Both the position numbers and the translations under genes were made by a program. This document shows, piece by piece, positions 1 to 9,280 of a stretch of DNA of 64,000 bases. This DNA is from Myxococcales bacterium (lineage in GTDB: Bacteria > Myxococcota_A > Polyangia > Haliangiales > Haliangiaceae): assembly GCA_947483555.1 (NCBI GenBank), contig CANKMW010000013.1, positions 1 through 64,000 on the forward strand, given 5' to 3'. The notes under the pieces are model-generated. The model was not told the origin of the DNA. It saw only the letters and a program-made list of their open reading frames with translations, and ran no database searches. Position 1 is the first letter of the stretch. Every line of letters begins with the position of its first letter.

Positions 1-9
1 AGCGCAAGC

Positions 10-90
10 GAGGTCCGTGTCGAAGGACGGACTTCGTCGAGATGAGCCCTTCGACTCGGCCGCTCCGCGGCCTCGCTCAGGGCAAACGGA
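10..90. repeat. REP-like palindromic repeat, two adjacent copies
   Basis: Two copies of a dispersed motif lie head to tail. One runs around 17-50 (TGTCGAAGGAC, then GATGAGCCC). The other runs around 44-85 (GCCCTTCGACTCGGCC, then GGCCTCGCTCAGGGC). The second is the reverse complement of the copies at 53926-53971 and 54043-54084. The arms pair imperfectly and could form a hairpin. The remaining bases to 146 show no gene; an overlapping frame here has no coding character. Confidence 0.6.
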
Positions 91-146
91 TTTCCACCGT
101 CGTGGAACGTCGCGAAATCAGATCCGTTTCAAACCGTTCGGTGTTC

Positions 147-152
147 TAGAAT
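147..152 (+). promoter_or_regulatory. Putative -10 hexamer TAGAAT of a leaderless transcript
   Basis: TAGAAT ends 6 nt before the GTG start at 159, so transcription would begin at or next to the start codon. No Shine-Dalgarno sequence or clear -35 is visible. Confidence 0.45.
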
Positions 153-158
153 CGACGC

Positions 159-632
159 GTGCTCCGCGCGGACATCGTCGCCTTGGTCGCCGTCGGGCTG
201 ATCGTCGCGTGCGCGAGGTCGGCGCCCCCGCGGGCACCGCTCGCGCCACGGCCGGCCCCGACCACCGACGCCAGCAACGCTGCGGCACCCGAGCCGACGC
301 CGACCACATCGTCGGCGAGCGACCAGGAGCTCGATGCGCTGATGCGCGAGACGATCGACTACCTCGGCAAGGTGTCGGTCGCGATCGCGGCCGCCGGCAC
401 GGACTGCCCGGCGATGGCTGACGCGATCGAGCGCGTCGTCGGCGAGCACATGACGCTGATCGAGCGTGCCCTCACGCTCGACGATCCGTCGATGGAGGAC
501 CGCTCGCAGGACTGGCTCGAGGCGCACGCCGACGAGGTCAAGCCGACGTTCGAGAAGCTGTTCAAGGGCATCGAGTCGTGCGGCGACCATGCCGACGTGC
601 AACAGGCGGTCAAGAAGATGAGCGGCGCGTGA
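159..632 (+). CDS. Small lipoprotein of unknown function
   Basis: 157 aa from a GTG start. The N-terminus is a lipoprotein signal: a short hydrophobic stretch (IVALVAVGLIVAC) with Cys18 as the likely lipidated residue. A 35-residue Pro/Ala/Thr-rich linker follows, then an acidic helical domain with one later Cys pair (around residues 83 and 141). The helical part is not a family I recognise. It is the first of three consecutive lipoprotein genes coupled by stop/start overlaps (next start GTG at 629), so they are probably made together. The repeated size and helix-plus-Cys character suggest this gene and the next are distant paralogues. The GTG start is supported by the TAGAAT hexamer 6 nt upstream and by the complete signal peptide. 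Function unknown. Confidence 0.75.
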   Translation: MLRADIVALVAVGLIVACARSAPPRAPLAPRPAPTTDASNAAAPEPTPTTSSASDQELDALMRETIDYLGKVSVAIAAAGTDCPAMADAIERVVGEHMTLIERALTLDDPSMEDRSQDWLEAHADEVKPTFEKLFKGIESCGDHADVQQAVKKMSGA

Positions 633-1111
633 TTCCGACCCGGACCCGGGGCGAGCGCGCGACCTGGGTCGCGCTGGCGATCATCGCAGCGGCCTGTGGC
701 CCGCGCAGCGTGGCGCCGGCCCCGACGCCCGCCCATCCGGCGGCGACGGTGACCGCGGCGCCAGCCACGCCACCCGCCGCCGAACCGACCGCGCCCAAGG
801 ATCCGGTGGCGGCGGCGGTCGAAGCCAGCGTGGTCCTCTACGAAGCGATCGCCGCCCTGCCGACCGCCGGCTCGTGCCCCGAGACGGCGGCGACCATCGA
901 CCGCCTGGTGGGCGCGCGCGCCGCCGCGCTGGTGGCGGTGCGTGACGCCGCCCGCGGCACGCGCAGCGCCGAGATCGACGGCCTGTTCGCCGCCGCGTCG
1001 GAACGTCTGCGCGCGGCGGTGGTCGCCATCGACGCGCTCGCCACCCGCTGCGCGGCCGAGCCCGCGGTGGCCACTGCCCTGGACCGACTGGCAACCGAGG
1101 AGCCCCGATGA
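629..1111 (+). CDS. Small lipoprotein of unknown function
   Basis: 160 aa from the GTG that overlaps the upstream stop (GTGA, 629-632). An upstream in-frame ATG at 578 would bury the signal peptide behind 17 extra residues, so it is not chosen. The signal is WVALAIIAAAC with Cys near residue 21. A Pro/Ala/Thr linker to about residue 50 follows, then a helical domain. That domain has a Cys in the motif GSCPETAATIDRL, resembling the GTDCPAMADAIERV segment of the upstream lipoprotein, so the two are probably distant paralogues. The gene ends inside the next start codon (ATGA at 1108). No enzymatic motif is visible. Confidence 0.75.
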   Translation: MIPTRTRGERATWVALAIIAAACGPRSVAPAPTPAHPAATVTAAPATPPAAEPTAPKDPVAAAVEASVVLYEAIAALPTAGSCPETAATIDRLVGARAAALVAVRDAARGTRSAEIDGLFAAASERLRAAVVAIDALATRCAAEPAVATALDRLATEEPR

Positions 1112-1677
1112 GAACCCGCATGACGATGATCCACGCGACGCTGCTCGCCGCGCTGGCGGTCGCGGGCTGCAAGCGATCGACCTCGGGGCCCGCGGCACCA
1201 CCCGCCGGACAGGAGCGCGGCGACTGCCGCGCCGATGGCGGCTGCGACCCCGGCCTCGACTGTCGCTCGAACCTGTGTGTCCGTCCGCCGCCCGCTGACT
1301 GCAGCAAGGTCGCCGAACAACTCTCGTTCCTCCTGCTCGACAATTACACGCCGCGCGAACAGCGTGACGGCTTCCTCGCCGAGGCCAAGCGGCAGTGCCA
1401 GACCAGCTATCTCAGCAAGGACGACGGCGAGTGTCTGATGCGCGCTCCGAGCCGCGCCGCCTTGCGCGAGTGCCCACGTCCGATCGGCATCGGCGATTGC
1501 GAGCGGATCAAGGCCCACCTGGACAAGGTGCGCAGCGGCAGCGGCGTCGACGCGTACCTGGTGACCGGCGCTGATCGCATCATCGGTCGCTGCAAGACCG
1601 AGGCACCCACGCTGGGGTTCGAACAGTGCGTCCTCGCCACCCGCACGCTCGACGAGGTCGAACGCTGCACCTGGTGA
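1108..1677 (+). CDS. Cys-rich lipoprotein of unknown function
   Basis: 189 aa, starting at the ATG of an ATGA overlap. The signal peptide ends at a lipobox-like AVAGC (Cys near residue 21). A compact Cys module follows (CRADGGCDPGLDCRSNLCV, around residues 36-54). A similar small disulfide module follows the signal peptide of the RCC1 protein at 55000. The remaining 130 residues carry further Cys pairs (QCQTSYLS, CLMRAPSRAALRECP, DCERIKAHL, CKTE, QCVLATRTLDEVERC). This implies a disulfide-stabilised extracytoplasmic domain. It is the last gene of the three-lipoprotein operon. Lipidation and export are well supported; the role is unknown. Confidence 0.75.
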   Translation: MRTRMTMIHATLLAALAVAGCKRSTSGPAAPPAGQERGDCRADGGCDPGLDCRSNLCVRPPPADCSKVAEQLSFLLLDNYTPREQRDGFLAEAKRQCQTSYLSKDDGECLMRAPSRAALRECPRPIGIGDCERIKAHLDKVRSGSGVDAYLVTGADRIIGRCKTEAPTLGFEQCVLATRTLDEVERCTW

Positions 1678-1700
1678 GCGACGGAGCGACACGGATCGAG

Positions 1701-1706
1701 TAGAGT
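1701..1706 (+). promoter_or_regulatory. Putative -10 hexamer TAGAGT
   Basis: TAGAGT ends 9 nt before the GTG start at 1716. There is no Shine-Dalgarno sequence between them. Confidence 0.4.
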
Positions 1707-1715
1707 CGCTCACCC

Positions 1716-3428
1716 GTGATCGCCTCCACGCGACGACGGCGGACGCGGCTCGCCGCGATGGCCATCCTGGCGATGGTCGTGCTCGTCGGCGCGGCGATCG
1801 CCGACGACGCCGGTCCGCCCACGGGCGGGGTCGACGCTGGAGCGGTGACCGACGCCGGAGCCGTGACCGACGCCGGAGCCGTGACCGGCGCCGCAGCCGC
1901 GACCGACGCCGGAGCCGTGACCGACGCCGGAGCCGTGACCGGCGCCGCAGCCGTGACCGGCGCCGCAACCGTGACCGGCGCCGCAGTGGTCGTGAGCGAG
2001 CCGCACCAGGGCGCGGCGAAGGACCCGGTCCAGCTGCCCGCCGCCGCCCACGAGGGCAAGCGCGCGGTCGTCGTCATCAAGCTGGTGCTCGGCTTCGTGG
2101 TCCTGTTCGTGGTCGCCTACGTCGGCAGCCACCGCCGCGTGGTCGCGGCCCAGGAGCGACTCGGCATCGGTGGCGTGATCGCCGCCGGCTTCCCGTTCGT
2201 GGCGCTCGGCGTGATCGTGCGCCAGCCGGAGATCGGGATCCTCACCGAGGACGTCGTCGAGCGCATGCGACCGCTGCTCCAGTTCGGCCTGGGCTGGCTG
2301 GGCTTCATCATCGGCGCCCAGCTCGACATCCGGGTCCTCGATCGACTGCCGCGCGGCACCGCCTACCTGGTCGTCGTCGAGGCGCTGGCGCCGTTCGCGG
2401 TCACCGCCGCCGCATGCGGCGCCTGCGCGGTGGCGCTCGGCCTTGCCGACTGGCGCAGCCCCGAGTTCTGGCGCGACATGATCCTGCTCGGGGCCGCCGC
2501 CGCCATGACGGCGCCACGCCGCTTCCGCGGCTTCGCCAACCGCGGCTGGCGTGAGGGCCGGGGCGCCGATTCGTTGATCGCCCAGCTCGACGAGATCGTC
2601 GGCGTGGTCGGGTTGCTGTTCGTCGCCGCCTACTTTCGGCCCGGCGGCACCGCCGGCTGGCAGATCCCCGGGACCGCGTGGCTGTTCGTGACCATCGGCC
2701 TCGGGGTCGTGGTCGGCGTCCTCATCTTCGCCATGGTCCGAGTCCCGACGTCGAGCGGCGAGTTCCTTGCCGTCGTGCTCGGCTCGGTGGCGCTGGGCTC
2801 GGGCCTGGCCGGCTACCTCTACCTGTCGCCGATCGTGGTGTGCTTCGTCGCCGGCGCGCTGGTGACCAACTTCCCATGCGAGCAGCGGGCCGACATCTTC
2901 CGCATCCTCAACCACCTCGAGCGACCGATCCACCTGCTGTTCCTGATCGTCGCCGGTGCGATCTGGAACCTCACGTCACTGGCGGCGTGGGCGATCGTCC
3001 CGGCCTTCGTCCTCGCCCGCATCGTGGGCAAGTGGCTCGGCGTGTTCGCCGCCAGCGCCACCGTGGGCGGCGACCTGCCGCCCGGGTTCGTCGATCAGCG
3101 CGTCCTGGTGTCGCCACTGTCGCCGCTGTCGATCGCGCTGGTGCTGTCGCTGCACGGCGCGGCCGGCGGCGGGGCCAGCGACTGGATCGTCACCATCGTG
3201 ATCGCCGGCGCCATCCTGACCGAGGTCGCCGTGCAGTTCACCTCGCCGCCCGTGCCGCTGGCGGCGACCGCCAGGCCGGCGCCGCCCGGCACCGTGGTCG
3301 ACGAGCTCGACGAGCTCGACGAGCCGTCCGGACCGACCTACGTCGACGGCGAGCACGACGACGACGACCGCGGCGTCGGGCTGCCGCCGCTGGCGCCACG
3401 ACCGCGGACCCGAGGCGGTGGCGCATGA
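1716..3428 (+). CDS. Cation/proton antiporter-like membrane protein, first of a pair
   Basis: 570 aa. An N-terminal signal-like helix (residues 8-30) is followed by about 55 residues of hexapeptide repeats (DAGAVT/GAAAVT). From residue 110 to 510 there are roughly 11-12 hydrophobic segments in the style of the CPA/KefB Na+/H+ or K+/H+ antiporter family, including an IIGAQLDIRVL segment that resembles the discontinuous helix region of that family. The C-terminus is a cytoplasmic tail rich in Asp/Glu (DELDELDEP, EHDDDDRG). Its stop overlaps the start of a second antiporter-like gene (ATGA at 3425), which suggests two halves of a heteromer or a regulatory pair. The ion is not predictable from sequence. 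The repeat-bearing segment would lie outside the membrane if the first helix is cleaved. Confidence 0.7.
   Translation: MIASTRRRRTRLAAMAILAMVVLVGAAIADDAGPPTGGVDAGAVTDAGAVTDAGAVTGAAAATDAGAVTDAGAVTGAAAVTGAATVTGAAVVVSEPHQGAAKDPVQLPAAAHEGKRAVVVIKLVLGFVVLFVVAYVGSHRRVVAAQERLGIGGVIAAGFPFVALGVIVRQPEIGILTEDVVERMRPLLQFGLGWLGFIIGAQLDIRVLDRLPRGTAYLVVVEALAPFAVTAAACGACAVALGLADWRSPEFWRDMILLGAAAAMTAPRRFRGFANRGWREGRGADSLIAQLDEIVGVVGLLFVAAYFRPGGTAGWQIPGTAWLFVTIGLGVVVGVLIFAMVRVPTSSGEFLAVVLGSVALGSGLAGYLYLSPIVVCFVAGALVTNFPCEQRADIFRILNHLERPIHLLFLIVAGAIWNLTSLAAWAIVPAFVLARIVGKWLGVFAASATVGGDLPPGFVDQRVLVSPLSPLSIALVLSLHGAAGGGASDWIVTIVIAGAILTEVAVQFTSPPVPLAATARPAPPGTVVDELDELDEPSGPTYVDGEHDDDDRGVGLPPLAPRPRTRGGGA
1833..1994 (+). 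repeat. 18-bp tandem repeat encoding a DAGAVT/GAAAVT hexapeptide
   Basis: Nine consecutive 18-bp units in frame with the host gene, two sub-types: GACGCCGGAGCCGTGACC and GGCGCCGCAGCCGTGACC. Units at 1851, 1869, 1905 and 1923 are identical. Copy-number variation between strains is likely. There are no spacers, so it is not a CRISPR array. Confidence 0.9.
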
Positions 3429-4729
3429 TCGCCATCTTCGCGCTGCTCGCCCTCGGGGGTCTGATGCACGCCGCGCGCAGCTTCGCGCCCGGCGCGGCGC
3501 AGCCCGGCGGCACCGAGCTGGCGTTCGGCTTCCTGCTCCTGGCCGCGTACTTCGCCGGCAAGACCTTCAACAAGGTCGGACTACCCAAGCTCACCGGCTA
3601 CATCGCCGCCGGGATCGTCGCCGGGCCGGCGATGCTCGATCTGGTCGAGAAATCGATGACGGTCCAGCTCAAGCTGGTCGGCGGCGTGGCGACCTCGATC
3701 CTGGCGCTGCAGGCCGGCGCCGAGCTCAACCTCACGTCGGTGCGTCCGTTGCTCAAGGTGGTGGCGTCGATCACGTTCCTGGCCATCTTCGGCACCATGG
3801 TGGTGTTGACCGGCACGCTGATCGTGCTGCGTCCCGTGGTGCCGTTCCTCGACGCGCTGCCCGTCACGCACGCCGTCATGGTCGCGGCCAGCATCGGCGT
3901 GGCGCTGTCGGCACAGTCGCCCGCGGTGGTGATGGCGCTGATCGCCGAGACTCGTTCGGAGGGGGTCCTGACCCGGACCATCCTGACCTTGGTCGTGGTC
4001 GCCGATCTGGCGGTCATCATCTCGTACGGCGTCGTGTCGTCAGCCGCCACCGCCGTGATCGGAGGTCAGATCGATCTGGCGGCGGCGATCGGCGGCATCG
4101 GCTGGGAGGTGTTTGGCTCGATCGGCGTCGGCGTGTTCATCGGCTTCATGCTCGGCGTCTTCCTCATCTACATCAAGCAGGGCGTCGGCCTGTTCACGGT
4201 CATGATCTGCTTCGTCGTCGCCGAGGTCGGCCACGCCGTCCACCTCGATCCCCTGATCATCGCGCTCACCGCCGGCCTCTATCTCGAGAACGTGTCGCGC
4301 GCCGACGCCCGCGACCTGGAGCACCAGTTCGAGCAGGCCTCGTTGCCGGTCTACCTGGTGTTCTTCGCCCTCGCCGGCGCCAAGCTCGATCTGGCCGCGC
4401 TCGCCGCGCTCGCGCTGCCGGTCGCCGTCATCGTGATCACCCGCGCCACCAGCCTCTTCGTCGGCTGCCGGCTCGCGACCCGCGGGCCCGACGTCGATCC
4501 GGTGGTGCGCCGCCTGGCCTGGCTCGGGCTGGTGCCGCAGGCCGGGCTGGCGCTCGCCCTCGCCGAGCTGGTCCGCCGCACCTTCCCGGCCTTCGGCGAC
4601 GCCGCCTTCGCCCTCGTGGTCGGGGTGGTGGCGACCAACGAGCTGATCGCGCCGGTCATGCTGCGCATCGCGCTCCTGCGCAGCGGCGAGGCCGGCCGCC
4701 GCGCGGTCGGCGACGTCGGCGAGCATTGA
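3425..4729 (+). CDS. CPA2-type cation:proton antiporter, second of a pair
   Basis: 434 aa from the ATG overlapping the upstream stop (ATGA). A longer reading from 2678 would add residues that only shadow the upstream gene, so it is rejected. About 12 transmembrane segments begin with a short helix and then GFLLLAAYFAGKTFNKVGLPKLTGYIAAGIVAGP, the typical Na+/H+ exchanger (CPA2/KefB) opening. VVVADLAVII (around residue 193) keeps an Asp at the place of the family's ion-binding acidic pair, with Ala in the neighbouring position. QAGAELNL matches the helix-5 region. No RCK/TrkA-N domain follows, unlike full KefB/KefC. It is coupled to the antiporter-like gene at 1716 and ends 4 bp from the convergent PPK2 gene. 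Confidence 0.82.
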   Translation: MIAIFALLALGGLMHAARSFAPGAAQPGGTELAFGFLLLAAYFAGKTFNKVGLPKLTGYIAAGIVAGPAMLDLVEKSMTVQLKLVGGVATSILALQAGAELNLTSVRPLLKVVASITFLAIFGTMVVLTGTLIVLRPVVPFLDALPVTHAVMVAASIGVALSAQSPAVVMALIAETRSEGVLTRTILTLVVVADLAVIISYGVVSSAATAVIGGQIDLAAAIGGIGWEVFGSIGVGVFIGFMLGVFLIYIKQGVGLFTVMICFVVAEVGHAVHLDPLIIALTAGLYLENVSRADARDLEHQFEQASLPVYLVFFALAGAKLDLAALAALALPVAVIVITRATSLFVGCRLATRGPDVDPVVRRLAWLGLVPQAGLALALAELVRRTFPAFGDAAFALVVGVVATNELIAPVMLRIALLRSGEAGRRAVGDVGEH

Positions 4730-4732
4730 GGC

Positions 4733-5623
4733 CTACTCGCCGGCGAGCTGGGCGCGCAGCCGCTGCATCTCGGTCCGCTCGGCATCGCTGACCTCGGGCC
4801 AGCGCAGCGGCAGCCGCTCGAGCGCGCCGACGATGATCTCGGCGATGGCGCGGCGCATGTACGACTTCGAATCGGCCGGGATCGCGTACCACGGCGCCCA
4901 CGGACGCGAGGTCGCGTTGAGCGCCTCCTGGTAGGCCGCCATGTACTGATCCCACTTGGCGCGCTGCGCGAGGTCGTCGGGGTTGAACTTCCAGTTCGAC
5001 TCGCGCTCGTCGATGCGCTCGATCAGCCGATCGCGCTGCTCGTCCCGGCCGACGTTGAGCCAGAACTTGAGGATGACGAGGCCGTTGCGCGCCTGGTGCT
5101 CTTCGAAGCCACGAATCGACGCGTAGCGCTCCTGCCACAACCCGGGCAGATCGTCGCTGCCGCGCGGCAGGCGCTGGCCACCGAGGTACGTCGGGTTGAC
5201 CTTGACCACCAGCACTTCCTCGTAGTGGCTGCGGTTCCAGATCCCGATGCGGCCTCGCTCGGGTACGCGTCGCGCGCACCGCCACAGGAAGTCGTGATCG
5301 AGCTCCTCGTGGGTCGGCGCCTTGAAGGCGTGGACCTCGCAGCCAGCCGGGTTCACGCCGCTCATGACCGCGCGCACGGTGCCGTCCTTGCCGGCGGCGT
5401 CCATGGCCTGGAACACCAGCAGCAGCCCGAAGCGGTCGTCGGCGTACAGCTTCTCTTGCAGCTTCGTCAGCCGCTCGATCTGTTCGTCGAGCACCTGCTG
5501 GTTGTCCTTCTTGCCGGGCGCGTCGTCGGGCGGCTGGGTCGACGCCCGGTCGACGCGGAAGCTGCCGTCGAACGGCACCAGGTGCGGGCTGGACATGGGC
5601 TCGGGGAGGGACGAGATCGCCAT
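4733..5623 (-). CDS. ppk2: Polyphosphate kinase 2 (PPK2 family, class III-like)
   Basis: 296 aa, cytoplasmic. PPK2 enzymes transfer phosphate between inorganic polyphosphate and nucleotides. A Walker A-type loop (AMDAAGKDGTVRAVMSG, Lys near residue 79) is followed by the diagnostic KAPTHEELDHDFLWR, PERGRIGIWNRSHYEEVLVVKV (Walker B/lid region) and KFWLNVGRDEQRDRL segments. Length and the pre-loop sequence fit the single-domain class that can phosphorylate AMP and ADP; class assignment is inferred. The ATG at 5623 is chosen because TATCGT ends 7 nt upstream; an internal ATG at 5596 is possible. The gene is divergent from a CHAD-domain gene and shares a 154-bp control region, linking two polyphosphate-related proteins. 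Confidence 0.92.
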   Translation of the reverse strand: MAISSLPEPMSSPHLVPFDGSFRVDRASTQPPDDAPGKKDNQQVLDEQIERLTKLQEKLYADDRFGLLLVFQAMDAAGKDGTVRAVMSGVNPAGCEVHAFKAPTHEELDHDFLWRCARRVPERGRIGIWNRSHYEEVLVVKVNPTYLGGQRLPRGSDDLPGLWQERYASIRGFEEHQARNGLVILKFWLNVGRDEQRDRLIERIDERESNWKFNPDDLAQRAKWDQYMAAYQEALNATSRPWAPWYAIPADSKSYMRRAIAEIIVGALERLPLRWPEVSDAERTEMQRLRAQLAGE

Positions 5624-5630
5624 CGCCGCA

Positions 5631-5636
5631 ACGATA
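5631..5636 (-). promoter_or_regulatory. Putative -10 hexamer TATCGT for ppk2
   Basis: On the minus strand TATCGT stands 7 nt before the ppk2 ATG. The divergent CHAD gene has the same hexamer at the same distance. Confidence 0.45.
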
Positions 5637-5680
5637 CGCCGTTCCCGCGCCGTCGCCGCGCGCGGCACTCCGGATTGAGC

Positions 5681-5696
5681 GTCCGGCCATCCGGAC
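5681..5696. promoter_or_regulatory. Perfect inverted repeat in the ppk2/CHAD divergent promoter
   Basis: GTCCGG-CCAT-CCGGAC has two perfect 6-bp arms. It lies between the two divergent -10 hexamers, a suitable place for an operator acting on both genes. The regulator is unknown. A chance hairpin in GC-rich DNA cannot be excluded. Confidence 0.45.
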
Positions 5697-5764
5697 GAAT
5701 GTGACAATTCGATCGCAGGAGGCCGAATCCTCGGTGGCATGACGAAAAGCGAGGGCCGGCTTGT

Positions 5765-5770
5765 TATCGT
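5765..5770 (+). promoter_or_regulatory. Putative -10 hexamer TATCGT for the CHAD gene
   Basis: TATCGT ends 7 nt before the ATG at 5778 and is the main reason for preferring that start over the ATG at 5739. Confidence 0.45.
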
Positions 5771-5777
5771 CCCCGCC

Positions 5778-6782
5778 ATGACCACGGAGATCCCCACGAT
5801 CCTGCCAGCCGCACCGGCCGCGAAGCCAGCGGCCATCGCCGAGCACGACACGATCGGCCCGCTCGCTGCCCCCGCTCCCGCCACCACCACCCGGTCGTAC
5901 GCCGACGGCGCCGCGCTTCGCGCCGTGGTCCTCGCCGCCGTCCACGACGCCCTCGAGCCGGCTCGCGCTGCGCGGGGCCGCGCCGACGCCGCGCCGGCGG
6001 CGGCGGTGCACGAGGTCCGCAAGGCGATCCGGCGCACCCGCGCGATCGTCGACCTGGTCGGCCGGGCGCTGCCCAAGGGCGAACGCAAGGACATCCGCGA
6101 CGCGCTGGTCGACGCTCGCCGCAGCCTGGGGCCGGCGCGTGACCTCACGGTCGCGAGCGAGGCCCTGGTGCTGGTCGCGACCGCGCCCGAGGTCGCGCCC
6201 GCTGCCGAAGCCATCGTCGCCGCCGCTCGCGCGGACGCGCCGTCCACCCAGGCGGTCGCCGCCGACGTGCAGCGCGCCATCGACGTCGCGCTGGCCCAGG
6301 GCGACGCGATCGCCGCCGCACTTCCCGACCAGCTCGCGATCCGCGTGCTGCTCCGTGGCCTCGCCGAGACCTACCGGCGCGCCCGCCGCGCCCGCCGTAC
6401 GTCGCGGCGCTCCGACCGGGGGGCGCACCGCTGGCGCCGCCGCAGCAAGGAGCTGTCGTATCAGCTCGCGGTGTTCGCCGAGGTCCCGGCCGCCGCCGAG
6501 CTGCGCGCGGCGCTGTCGACGCTCGACGACCAGCTCGGCCAGGTGGTCGACCGCTTGATGCTCAAGGACTTCGTCGGCCTCTACGGCCACGCCGCCGCCG
6601 CCGACGCGGTCGGGCTCTTGCTCGGTCAGGTTCACGACCAGCTGCTCGAGCGTCGCGACCAGACCCGCCGCCACAGCAAGGAGCTGTTCGCGATCCGGCC
6701 ACGCAAGCTGCGGCGACGGCTGGCCCGGGCCATGGCGCCGCCACCGCCCGAGCCCGCGATCGGCGACGGCGACGCGTGCTAG
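5778..6782 (+). CDS. CHAD domain protein (polyphosphate-binding)
   Basis: 334 aa. A 40-residue Ala/Pro/Thr-rich N-terminal region precedes a CHAD domain (conserved histidine alpha-helical domain) covering about residues 45-330. The signature VHEVRKAIRRTRAIVDLV carries the conserved His and basic residues. A second half contains a basic stretch ([16 protein letters not shown], then HRWRRRSKELSYQL) and a final HSKELFAIRPRKLRRRLA. CHAD domains are known to bind inorganic polyphosphate through such basic helical surfaces. No triphosphate tunnel (CYTH) domain is fused. The neighbour is a divergent PPK2 kinase, so a joint role in polyphosphate metabolism or granules is likely. An upstream in-frame ATG at 5739 is an alternative start. 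The next gene begins 10 bp downstream. Confidence 0.87.
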   Translation: MTTEIPTILPAAPAAKPAAIAEHDTIGPLAAPAPATTTRSYADGAALRAVVLAAVHDALEPARAARGRADAAPAAAVHEVRKAIRRTRAIVDLVGRALPKGERKDIRDALVDARRSLGPARDLTVASEALVLVATAPEVAPAAEAIVAAARADAPSTQAVAADVQRAIDVALAQGDAIAAALPDQLAIRVLLRGLAETYRRARRARRTSRRSDRGAHRWRRRSKELSYQLAVFAEVPAAAELRAALSTLDDQLGQVVDRLMLKDFVGLYGHAAAADAVGLLLGQVHDQLLERRDQTRRHSKELFAIRPRKLRRRLARAMAPPPPEPAIGDGDAC

Positions 6783-6785
6783 CTT
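6780..6785 (+). promoter_or_regulatory. Putative -10 hexamer TAGCTT
   Basis: TAGCTT overlaps the CHAD stop codon and ends 7 nt before the ATG at 6793. The polyamine genes may therefore also be transcribed separately. Confidence 0.35.
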
Positions 6786-6792
6786 GCGCGCC

Positions 6793-9176
<2,384 letters not shown>

Positions 9177-9231
9177 CGACGGCGCCTGACATCACGGCGA
9201 CATCACGACCGCAGCTGTCAGCAATCCGTTA

Positions 9232-9262
9232 TTGACTGCACGTCAACTGGTGCTGCTAGGCT
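9232..9262 (+). promoter_or_regulatory. Putative promoter TTGACT-19-TAGGCT with leader and ribosome site
   Basis: TTGACT at 9232-9237 and TAGGCT at 9257-9262 are 19 bp apart. GGGAGGAG follows near 9270, just before the ATG at 9281. This gene therefore has a conventional leader and Shine-Dalgarno sequence, unlike many neighbours. Confidence 0.5.
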
Positions 9263-9280
9263 AGCCGCCGGGAGGAGCCT

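Noticed and set aside
1833-1994. Possible CRISPR array
   Set aside because: 18-bp units are directly joined without spacers and are in frame with a protein.
2678-3424. Long N-terminal extension of the second antiporter
   Set aside because: The extension overlaps the upstream antiporter in another frame and is Arg-rich. The ATG at 3425 gives a normal membrane N-terminus.
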